A stretch of 8,494 nt of DNA from the NCBI GenBank assembly GCA_012522645.1, contig JAAYKC010000012.1:1-8494 (forward strand), given 5' to 3'. This stretch comes from Thermoplasmatales archaeon. GTDB taxonomy: Archaea; Thermoplasmatota; Thermoplasmata; Methanomassiliicoccales; Methanomethylophilaceae. A program made the position numbers and the translations under genes. Below are positions 1 to 7,400 of the stretch, piece by piece (position 1 is the stretch's first letter; every line of letters begins with the position of its first letter). Below the pieces are notes generated by a model. The model had not been told where the DNA came from, ran no database searches, and worked only from the letters and a program-made list of their open reading frames with translations.

Positions 1-1026
1 GAGATCTGCAGGAATCTCTCCCTGAGAAGGATAGACATGAAGTCGGAGTATGATCCGGATGTGTCCCCCTACGTCTACGACGTGAATGTGGAGAGGATAG
101 AGGTCAACATGCCAAAGGACCTGATCGATGTGATCTCCCTTCTTAAGACCATGACGGACAAATATGCTTCGGAACTGGTCGCTCTCCGTCTGATGGATCC
201 GAACTGGCCCCCTTCGACCAAGCATCTGCTGACGATAGGAAGGAATCTGCAGGTCAGGCTGGCCAATGGAGAGAAGACCTCGATGATCTTCAGAGGGCTG
301 ACGCTCCAATCGATGTGCATAAAGACCCTGCATGCAGTGAACCTCGCAGAGACCCAGGGGATGAGCTCCCTGAAGAATTACCTGATGAAGATCCGGACTG
401 ATGCATCCAGGAAGGACGGCGGGAAAGGCTCCAAGGAGATAGTTGCCAGCAAGGAGTTCATCAAAGCGTGGAGGATCGCCTCCGAGAGCAGGGTCGAGCA
501 TCCGAAGGTCTCAAGGGTGATGACACTGGTCAGCCATACCCTTCAGTCCGATCCGGGAGCCAAGGTCCTGATATTCACGCAGTACAGGGACACATGCGAT
601 CTGCTCGTCGATAAGCTGTCCTCCGTTGGCGGGGCGAGGGTCGGGAAGCTCATAGGCCAATCCAACGGAGGGCTGAAACAGAAGGAGCAGATCGAGATGC
701 TGGATATGTTCCGTGACGGGCGCCGGAACGTCATCGTCGCCACATCAGTCGGGGAGGAGGGTCTTGACATAGCCAACACGGATACGGTGATATTCTATGA
801 GCCGGTCCCTTCGGAGATCAGGACCATACAGAGACGCGGCAGGACCGGGAGGAAGGACCGCGGCAAGGTCTATGTTCTTGTGGCCAAGGGCACCGTCGAC
901 GAGGTCTTCGAGGAATCCAGCCGTAAGAAGGAGCTCCTGATGCGCAGCCGCCTCGAGCGTCTGAGCAGGAGCCTGTCGGAGAACAAGGCCCCGGCCGTCA
1001 GGCAGAGGGCCCTGAGCGACTTCTGA
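1..1026 (+). CDS. Hef/FancM-like SF2 helicase, 3' part (5' end outside window)
   Basis: The reading frame is open from base 1, so the ATG at 37 is an internal Met and the gene starts upstream of the window. The visible 341 residues hold the second half of an SF2 helicase. Numbering from the Met at 37, a helical insert like that of archaeal Hef comes first (about residues 60-120, with AETQGMSSLKNYL). Then come motif IV (VLIFTQYRD, 177-185), motif V (VIVATSVGEEGLDI, 232-245) and motif VI (QRRGRTGR, 265-272, carrying the arginine fingers). Hef and FancM proteins translocate on branched DNA and remodel stalled replication forks. Many euryarchaeal Hef proteins continue into an XPF/ERCC4 nuclease domain; this one stops about 57 residues after motif VI, so it is a helicase-only form. 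The last seven residues, QRALSDF, resemble a PCNA-interacting motif. The stop is UGA. Family assignment is fairly firm; the exact orthologue is not. Confidence 0.88.
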   Translation, partial: EICRNLSLRRIDMKSEYDPDVSPYVYDVNVERIEVNMPKDLIDVISLLKTMTDKYASELVALRLMDPNWPPSTKHLLTIGRNLQVRLANGEKTSMIFRGLTLQSMCIKTLHAVNLAETQGMSSLKNYLMKIRTDASRKDGGKGSKEIVASKEFIKAWRIASESRVEHPKVSRVMTLVSHTLQSDPGAKVLIFTQYRDTCDLLVDKLSSVGGARVGKLIGQSNGGLKQKEQIEMLDMFRDGRRNVIVATSVGEEGLDIANTDTVIFYEPVPSEIRTIQRRGRTGRKDRGKVYVLVAKGTVDEVFEESSRKKELLMRSRLERLSRSLSENKAPAVRQRALSDF

Positions 1027-1056
1027 TTCCCTGTGCTGGCACCGCATGCATGATGA

Positions 1057-1073
1057 ATGCTGATATCCAGCAT
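1057..1073. other. Small inverted repeat between helicase and ligase genes
   Basis: ATGCTG (1057-1062) and CAGCAT (1068-1073) can pair as a perfect 6-bp stem around the 5-base loop ATATC. It lies 31 bases after the helicase stop and directly before the ligase TATA box. It could be a weak transcript-end hairpin for the helicase or an operator next to the ligase promoter. It has no long T-tract, and six base pairs can arise by chance. Confidence 0.3.
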
Positions 1074-1084
1074 GATTTAATACG
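1073..1084 (+). promoter_or_regulatory. TATA-type promoter of the DNA ligase gene
   Basis: The sequence TTTAATA (1076-1082) in an AT-rich patch is an archaeal TATA-box match. Its centre is about 27 bases upstream of the ATG at 1106, which places the expected transcription start at or next to that ATG. This supports a leaderless mRNA and the choice of ATG 1106 over the TTG at 1100. No Shine-Dalgarno sequence precedes 1106, which fits. Confidence 0.65.
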
Positions 1085-1105
1085 GACAAACGATAGCCGT
1101 TGACA

Positions 1106-2878
1106 ATGAGATTCTCATCCATCGCCGGGGTCCTGGACAGGCTCGAGTCGACAGCCAGCAGGCTGGAGATGACGTCGATCCTCGCAGAGTTCTTCAAGAC
1201 CCTGGATCCCGAGGACATCAAACCCATCATATACCTGACCCAGGGCAAGATAGTCCCTGATTTCATGGGCATCGAACTGGGGATGGCGGACCGCCTCGTT
1301 GCCAAAGCCATAGCTTTCACCGTCGGGGAGACTGAGGGCAAGATAAGCGAGATGATGATCAAACTGGGAGACCCGGGTACTGTGGCCGAAGGCCTCATAG
1401 CCGGTAAGAAGCAGATGACCCTCCTCTCCCAGCCGCTGACATTGGAGAGGGTGACCAACAGCCTTTTCGCCATAGCGCAGACTGAGGGCAGGGACTCCCA
1501 GGGCAAGAAGATGAAGTACCTGTCGAACATGCTCCATGATTCCGAGCCTATCGAAGCGCGCTATCTTTGCAGGATCGTCACGGGCCGGATGAGGACCGGG
1601 GTGGCGGCAATGACCATCCTTGATGCGCTGGCTCTTTCATTTGCCGATAAGGATGCCAGGCCTGAGATAGAACGGGCGTATAACGTGACCAGTGACCTCG
1701 GGTTCGTGGGCGCCACTCTGGCCGGGCTCGGCATGGAGGGGATATCCGGGATAAAGGTGAAGCTGGGGAACCCCATAAGAGTGATGCTTGCGGAGAGACT
1801 TCCCTCACTGGCACATATTATGGAGAAGATGGGGGGAGAATGCGCCATGGAGTACAAGTATGACGGCATAAGAGTACAGGCGCACATAGGCCCGGACAGA
1901 GTGAAGCTGTACTCCAGAAGGTTGGAGGATATGACAGACAACTTCCCGGATATCGCAGAGGCCCTGAGAGACCGCCTGAATGCCGAGGATGCCATAATCG
2001 AAGGGGAGTGCGTCGCCATCAACAACGAAGGTGAGATGATGCCGTTCCAGACAGTCACCCACAGACGCCGCAAGCACGGCATGGCTGACGCGGTAAGCGA
2101 ATACCCTGTGAATATCTTCATGTTCGATCTGCTGTATCTGAACGGAAAGGACCTCACCATGCTCCCTTACACTGAGAGAAGGAGGATCCTGACGGACTCC
2201 TTCAGCATATCCGGCAAGGTCAGACTCTCCAATATGATGCTGGTCTCCGGTACCGATGAGGCAGAGGCCTTCTTCGAGAACGCCCTCAGAGCCAGATGCG
2301 AGGGCATCATGGCCAAATCAGTCGGTTGCGAGTCCGTATACCGTGCAGGTTCCAGAGGGTTCCTGTGGATAAAATACAAGAAGGACTACAGCTCGAATCT
2401 GATGGATTCTTTCGACCTCGCAGTCGTCGGTGCATTCTACGGCATGAGCAAGAGGGCAGGGAAGTAGGGGGCACTGCTTATGGCCGCCTACAATCAAGAC
2501 GCGGGAACCTACTCCACAGTCTGTAAACTGGGCACAGGCTTCGATGATGCCTTCCTTGACGGTTTGCCCGAGATGCTCGAACCCTACAGAAGCGGGGAGA
2601 AGCCGCTCACCGTGGATTCGAAGATGATGCCTGATGTTTGGTTCGATCCCACTTTGGTTTTGGAGGTGACGGGTGCGGAGCTGAGTGTCAGCCCCATACA
2701 CACGGCAGCCTCCGGCATAGAGGGTGAGGACTCCGGGATCGCCATAAGATTCCCCCGTTTCACCGGGATAGTGAGGAGGGACAAGGGGCCCGATCAGGCC
2801 ACGACCGTAGAGGAAATAGAGGAGATGTACCGCATGCAGCCCGGTAAATCAGAGCGTGCGGATGCGAAAGATTTATAG
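1106..2878 (+). CDS. lig: ATP-dependent DNA ligase with an in-frame UAG (candidate pyrrolysine)
   Basis: Replicative and repair DNA ligase of the archaeal/eukaryal ATP-dependent family, sealing nicks through an enzyme-AMP intermediate. The start at ATG 1106 matches the family N-terminus (MRFSSIAGVLDRLE). Residues 1 to about 215 are the DNA-binding domain. The nucleotidyltransferase core follows: motif I EYKYDGIR with adenylated Lys251, motif III (VKLYSRRLEDMT, about 267-277), IIIa (FMFDLLYLNG, about 338-347), IV (EGIMAKS, about 399-405) and V (WIKYKKDY, about 421-428). The OB-fold begins with DLAVVGAFYG, then RAGK, then UAG as codon 454, then GALLMAAY in the same frame. Motif VI (IRFPRFTGIVRRDK) lies beyond the UAG. 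Read through, the protein has 590 residues, normal for archaeal ligases; stopping at UAG would remove most of the OB-fold and motif VI. The gene ends in a second UAG at 2876-2878, with UGA three codons later (2885-2887). The ligase identity is firm; pyrrolysine at codon 454 is inferred. Confidence 0.93.
2465..2467 (+). other. In-frame UAG codon inside the ligase OB-fold, likely decoded as an amino acid
   Basis: TAG stands between RAGK and GALLMAAY, inside a well-conserved ligase segment. The frame before and after is identical, with no length change, so this is not a frameshift. From memory of the family, this position often holds an aromatic residue (RAG-x-Tyr/Phe-G). In pyrrolysine-using archaea UAG is decoded by tRNA-Pyl and PylS. 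The alternatives are a single-base sequencing error (TAC or TAT to TAG), a true nonsense mutation, or a split ligase. No clear downstream PYLIS-like hairpin was found by eye. Confidence 0.75.
2867..2878 (+). promoter_or_regulatory. TATA-type promoter of rpoL, overlapping the ligase 3' end
   Basis: The stretch AAAGATTTATAG contains TTTATA (2872-2877), centred about 27 bases before the ATG at 2902, with an A-rich BRE-like patch just upstream. The predicted start of transcription is at or next to that ATG. The terminal UAG of the ligase is itself part of the box. This gives rpoL, and probably truD, a promoter independent of the ligase. Confidence 0.6.
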
Positions 2879-2901
2879 TTCCCGTGATATACGAGGCAAC
2901 C

Positions 2902-3159
2902 ATGGAGATCCATCTTGTCGAGAAGACCGAGAAGACAGTTAAAATAAGCTTCAGGGAACCAGATTCAACCTTGATCATGCCCATCATGGATGAGCTCGAC
3001 AAGAACAAGGATGTGAAGATCGTCAGATACGTGGATTCACACCCTGAGCTTGAGGAACCCGTGCTCATCGTGGAGATGCGCAACGGCTCTGCATCGGATG
3101 CCATCAAAGAGGCCGCTATGGCGGTCTCGCAGTTCTTCTCCGCCGTTGAAACGGCATAA
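2902..3159 (+). CDS. rpoL: DNA-directed RNA polymerase subunit L (Rpo11)
   Basis: A protein of 85 residues, the usual size of archaeal RpoL, the counterpart of eukaryal Rpb11. It pairs with RpoD (Rpb3-like) to form the assembly platform of RNA polymerase. The N-terminal strand is MEIHLVEKTEKTVKISF. The region that in most members reads like DHTL is here PDSTL (residues 20-24), followed by a helix and the typical HPELEEPVLIVEMRNGSAS segment (47-65) and a C-terminal helix (about 66-82). I chose ATG 2902 rather than GTG 2884 because the homologous part begins there, a GAGG lies 5 bases upstream, and a TATA box sits at leaderless distance. The stop is UAA, and truD follows after 4 bases, implying co-transcription. 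The missing His in the DHTL-like motif marks it as divergent. Confidence 0.85.
   Translation: MEIHLVEKTEKTVKISFREPDSTLIMPIMDELDKNKDVKIVRYVDSHPELEEPVLIVEMRNGSASDAIKEAAMAVSQFFSAVETA
3142..3155 (+). other. Hairpin at the rpoL/truD junction
   Basis: GCCGTTGAAACGGC can fold as a 5-bp GC-rich stem with a UGAA tetraloop (or 6 bp with a 2-base loop). It covers the last sense codons of rpoL and ends 8 bases before the truD ATG, where a ribosome binding site would be expected and none is seen. It may influence coupling of truD translation to rpoL. The codons (AVETA) alone could also explain it. Confidence 0.35.
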
Positions 3160-3163
3160 TCGT

Positions 3164-4462
3164 ATGGCCTACAGATCCTGCAGGACAGCCGAGGCTGATA
3201 TCGGCATGCGCTACTATATGTGCGATACCGACGGCACAGGCGGACGCATCAAGGCCCTGGCAGAGGATTTCGTCGTAGATGAGATATCCTCCCACCCTCC
3301 TGAGAAGGAAGGGGATTACACAATAGCCAGGGTCACCTGTGCCAACTGGGAGACCAACCGCCTGATAAGGATGATGTCCCGCTCCGCCGGGATATCCCGG
3401 GAGAGAATAGGCTTCGCAGGGACCAAGGACAAGAGGGCGGTGACGTCACAGCTCATGTCCTTCAAGTGCGACCCCGAGACATTATCCAGGATCAACCTGA
3501 AGGATCTGGAGATCGATGTTGTCGGGAGATCGGCAAGGCCGGTCCGGATCGGCGACCTCGTCGGCAATGCATTCAGGATAAAGGTCAGGGAATGCGACGT
3601 TCCGATGAACGAGGCCGCAGAGATCTGCGAAGCTGTCAGATCGGAACTGACGGCCCGCGGCGGATTCCCCAACTACTTCGGCGTTCAGAGATTCGGCACT
3701 ATAAGGCCGATAACCCATAAAGTGGGAGAGGCCCTGGTGCGCGGCAGCACCGAGGAGGCCGTACGCATCTACCTGTCCGAGCCTTCCGAACTGGAGGACG
3801 AGAGCGTTACCGTGGTCCGGGAAAGGCTTGCAGAGGGGGATTATTCGGAGATAATCGGAGACATGCCCAGGAATATGGACTTCGAGAGAACGCTGGCACA
3901 GTATCTTTCAGAGAATCCTGAGGACTATTCCGGAGCGATATCATCTCTGCCGTCCAACCTGCAGATGATGTTCACTCATGCCTATCAATCCTACATATTC
4001 AATATGATGCTCAGCGAGCGCATGACCAGAGGACTGCCCCTGGACATGCCCATAGACGGAGATACGGTCATCCCCAAGGACGCCGACGGGATACCCCTTC
4101 ATGAGAATCCTGTCAAGGTCACGAGGAAGAATATCGATCTGGCTATGAAGCAGGTCAGGACCGGACGGGCTTTCGTCGCGATAACCATATTCGGCAGTGA
4201 CAGCACGTTCTCCGATGGGGAGATGGGGGAGATAGAGCATAAGGTGATGAGCTCCGAGGGAATAGATCTCGAGGATTTCCTGGTCGTCGGTCTGCCCAAC
4301 TGCAGCTCCAAAGGGAGCAGCAGGGAGATCCTGTGCCCCATAAAGGACCTGAATGTCAAAATGGATGAGGACAGTTACACCGCATCCTTCTCCCTTCCGA
4401 AGGGGAACTATGCCACATGCGTCATGCGCGAGTTCATGAAATCAGATATGGCCCATTTCTGA
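3164..4462 (+). CDS. truD: tRNA pseudouridine synthase TruD
   Basis: A TruD-family pseudouridine synthase of 432 residues. In bacteria TruD modifies U13 of tRNA; archaeal members act on tRNA, and the exact position is not shown here. GGRIKALAEDFVVDEI (26-41) is the family's N-terminal signature. The catalytic motif is GFAGTKDKRAVT (83-94), with the catalytic Asp at 89. FPNYFGVQRFG (168-178) is a substrate-binding signature, followed by the TruD insertion domain, then QSYIFN (275-280) and the closing LPKGNYATCVMREFMK (411-426). Length is normal for archaeal members. The frame is open further upstream, but within rpoL. I chose ATG 3164 because homologues have a short lead before the conserved IG-x-x-Y segment. 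ATG 3206, with GAGG 11 bases before it, is a possible alternative. The gene lies 4 bases after rpoL and shares its promoter; its UGA end overlaps the convergent TPR gene by 21 bases. Confidence 0.95.
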   Translation: MAYRSCRTAEADIGMRYYMCDTDGTGGRIKALAEDFVVDEISSHPPEKEGDYTIARVTCANWETNRLIRMMSRSAGISRERIGFAGTKDKRAVTSQLMSFKCDPETLSRINLKDLEIDVVGRSARPVRIGDLVGNAFRIKVRECDVPMNEAAEICEAVRSELTARGGFPNYFGVQRFGTIRPITHKVGEALVRGSTEEAVRIYLSEPSELEDESVTVVRERLAEGDYSEIIGDMPRNMDFERTLAQYLSENPEDYSGAISSLPSNLQMMFTHAYQSYIFNMMLSERMTRGLPLDMPIDGDTVIPKDADGIPLHENPVKVTRKNIDLAMKQVRTGRAFVAITIFGSDSTFSDGEMGEIEHKVMSSEGIDLEDFLVVGLPNCSSKGSSREILCPIKDLNVKMDEDSYTASFSLPKGNYATCVMREFMKSDMAHF

Positions 4463-7400
4463 TGCATCAAAGGAGGTTGCCAGTATCTTCACGGTTCTTG
4501 CCGTGTATACTCCCACCCCGTATTCTCTGATGATCCTGTAAACCGATATGTCCCCGGACCCCGAGACCACATTGTCCAGTACGTCCTTCACCTTCTCAGA
4601 GAACACCTCCGCCTTCAGATCGGATGTCATGACCTTGTGGATATAGGCTATAAGGGTCTTCACTTCCTCCATCTCCGAGGTCCCGGATGACAGGAAGGCC
4701 GCCTGCATCGATATCATGGGCTCAGTCTCAATATTCTCCAGATCCTCCTTCAGTATCACATTCCTGGAGAGGTCCTCCATCCTCTCGAACTCCTCTGATG
4801 AAGTGTCTATGTCCCCGTACTCCCTGACGTCCGCCAGATATGCCAGGACATTCTCCTCCTGCCCCTTGGGTATTCCCGCCATCTCCAGGGAATCCGGGTC
4901 CGACATGGGCTTCCCGCTGATCTTAGAGCTGCGTATGAGCTTCTTGGCGTAATAGACGGTCTCCGACGGGCCCAAAGGCCTCCTTCCTGACGGTTCCTCT
5001 GCCGGCGCATCCTCCGGCTCTTCCTTCGTTCGGCTCTCAGGCATCTGCTGTGCTGTTTCCGGGAAAGTCCTCTCAACCCCTGAATCCTTTAGGATCTCTG
5101 CGAACTCCACGGACTGCTCCCTTGTGGACTCGCTCCTCACGAACTGCTCCCGGACCCTGGTCAGAGAGGCAGTATCCTGGTGCCTGGCATGTATCCTCGC
5201 CCTCTCGATTATGGCCGGAACGTACTTGGGATCCTTCCTGGATGCCGTCTCCAGATACCTCAGGGCCACCGATTCCCTTCCGGACAGCGCCTGCAGAGCC
5301 CCCAGTCTTGTCAGAGCATCCGGATTGTCCGGGTCCTTGGCAAGTGCCAGCCCGTAGCTGTTGAGGGCGGAGTCCGGTGCGCCCACGGCCTCCTGCATGC
5401 GCCCTCTGTTAAGATATGCTTCGGGCGAATCGTCCCCCAGCTTTATGGCCGTATCATAGGAGATCATCGCCGGGGAGTAATCCTGATCCGATTCCTCTAT
5501 CTGGCCCAGAGCGTTCCATATCTTAGGGTCCGATGAGGCGAACTCCATCGCTTCATTGAGCACGGATTTGGCCCCTTCCTTATCCCCTGCGTCACTGCGT
5601 ATCCCGGCCTTCATTATGTAGGCCCTCACGAGATTCGGGTCCCTCTTCAGGGCCTTGTCCAGCATGCCCTCCGCTTCAGGCCCGGAACCGGATTCTATAA
5701 GGGCATCCGCCAGACCCAGCAATATCTCCGTATTGTCCGGGTCTTTCCTCAGGGCTTCCCTGAACAGGGGTATCGCCTGGGAACCGTCCCCCGAATCAGA
5801 GGTTATTATCGCTTTCCTGACGGTTATCTCCACGTTGCCGGGGTCGTCCTTCTGCAATTCCCCGTAAATCTCATCAGCAGACGCCTTGTCACCGGCCCTC
5901 ATGAACGCTTCCGCAAGAGCCAGCTTGGCACCCGCATTGCCGGGGTCCTTTATCAGCACGTTCTTCCGGACACGTATCTCCTCGGAGAAGCTGCCTTTCA
6001 TCTTCAGTATGTCCGCCCTCTTGGTCAGCACATTGGCATTGTCCAGCCCTCTGCCGACCGCCGAGTTTATGGTCATCATCGCCTGATCTATGTCTCCTTT
6101 GGCCACGTACGCATCTGCCATATCCAGATAGGCGCTCTCATCTTTGACATCCAATTTCAGGATTGTCCTGCATTCCGCAATGACCTTCTCTGTGTTGCCC
6201 TCATGCTTGTATATGTCCCGTTTTAATATGCGTATCCCCTTATCCGACGGGCTGACCCTCAGGGCCGCATCGAGGAAGTACATGGCGTCCTCGGTCTCCC
6301 CTTCCTTAACGAGGATCCTGGCCTTCTGGACCAGCGCATGCGTGTTATTGGGGGACATGGATATCACCCTGTTCAGGGACGATATCGCACCGCTGTTGTT
6401 TCCCAGCTTCTCCTGCACGGAAGCTTTGGACAGCCAATAATCCTGATTATCCAGATCTATGAGCACGGCCCTGTCGAAGGCGGTCTCCGCCTCCTCGAGC
6501 CTTCCGGAGAACTCCTCTGCCAGACCTCTTGAGTGCCATAAAACGGGGTCCCCCGGCGAAAGGGTCACCGCCCTGGAGAATGAATCCGCCGCATCACTGT
6601 ATCTCTTCAGCGTGAACTCCGCATTGCCCTTCAGCGTCCATATCTCCGCATATTCACTGTATATGTCGTCATGCTCCTCAGCCAGCGACACCATCTCCTC
6701 ATATCTGCCGCTGCCGTACAGCTGCACCATGACCTTGGAGAACAGCGAGACATCCTCTTTGATCCCCAGGGCCTCTCTGTACATGGCGAATGACTCGTCA
6801 TGCATCCCCATCCTGTCCAGCAGACCGGCGGCGTCCCTCATGGCCTCTGTATTCCGGGGATCCAGGCCCAATATCGTCTTGCATGTGGCATAGGCCTCCT
6901 GCAGCTTGCCCTCGCTCTGTTGTATCTCCTTCCTTATCTCAAGGGCCGGGATGTAATCCCTGTTCTTCTCCAGTATCGCATTGATGTCGGCCAGGGCTTT
7001 CCTCCTCTTGCCCATGCGCAGATGTATCCTCGCTCTGTGGCTCCGGATCTCCGGATCATCCGGTTCCATCTTCACGGCCTTCGATGCCGATGCCAGAGCA
7101 TTCTGGTACCTGTTCAGGTCCATGTCGCTCTTCGACATAAGAAGGTGCTTCCTGGCCGTGTCCGGACAGCGTTTGGACAGGCGTTTGACCAGAGCATTCG
7201 CCTCCTGGCTCATTGATGTCCTGCCCATCAGATCTATGCACAGAGCATATGAATCCAGATCAACGTACTCCGTGCTCAGGTAGATGTCCGTGTACTTCTT
7301 CAGCTCCGCTCTCTTATTGGCATCCGCGGATGCTTTGAGACACCCTTCCAGGACCCTGCGGTCGAACGGATCGGACCCCTCTAGGGCCCTGAACAGCTCC

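Noticed and set aside
1100..1105. TTG at 1100 as ligase start
   Set aside because: ATG 1106 matches the family N-terminus and lies at the expected distance from the TATA box.
745..1530. 261-residue minus-strand ORF across helicase and ligase
   Set aside because: It is antisense to two well-supported genes, crosses their intergenic region and has no recognisable domain.
2468..2568. PYLIS-like hairpin downstream of the UAG
   Set aside because: No convincing long stem is visible by eye; a folding calculation would be needed, and such an element is not strictly required for Pyl insertion.
2480..2878. Separate 132-residue hypothetical gene downstream of the ligase
   Set aside because: It is in the same frame as the ligase and encodes the rest of the ligase OB-fold including motif VI, so it is treated as part of the ligase.
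3050..3163. Upstream extension of truD within rpoL
   Set aside because: It encodes an Arg/Ser-rich stretch that is the out-of-frame shadow of rpoL; TruD similarity starts after 3164.
5300..7100. Recurrent short DNA words such as TTGTCCGGGTC on the plus strand, resembling dispersed repeats
   Set aside because: They encode the recurring DPDN/DPGN turns between TPR units and have irregular spacing; not a CRISPR array or mobile repeat.
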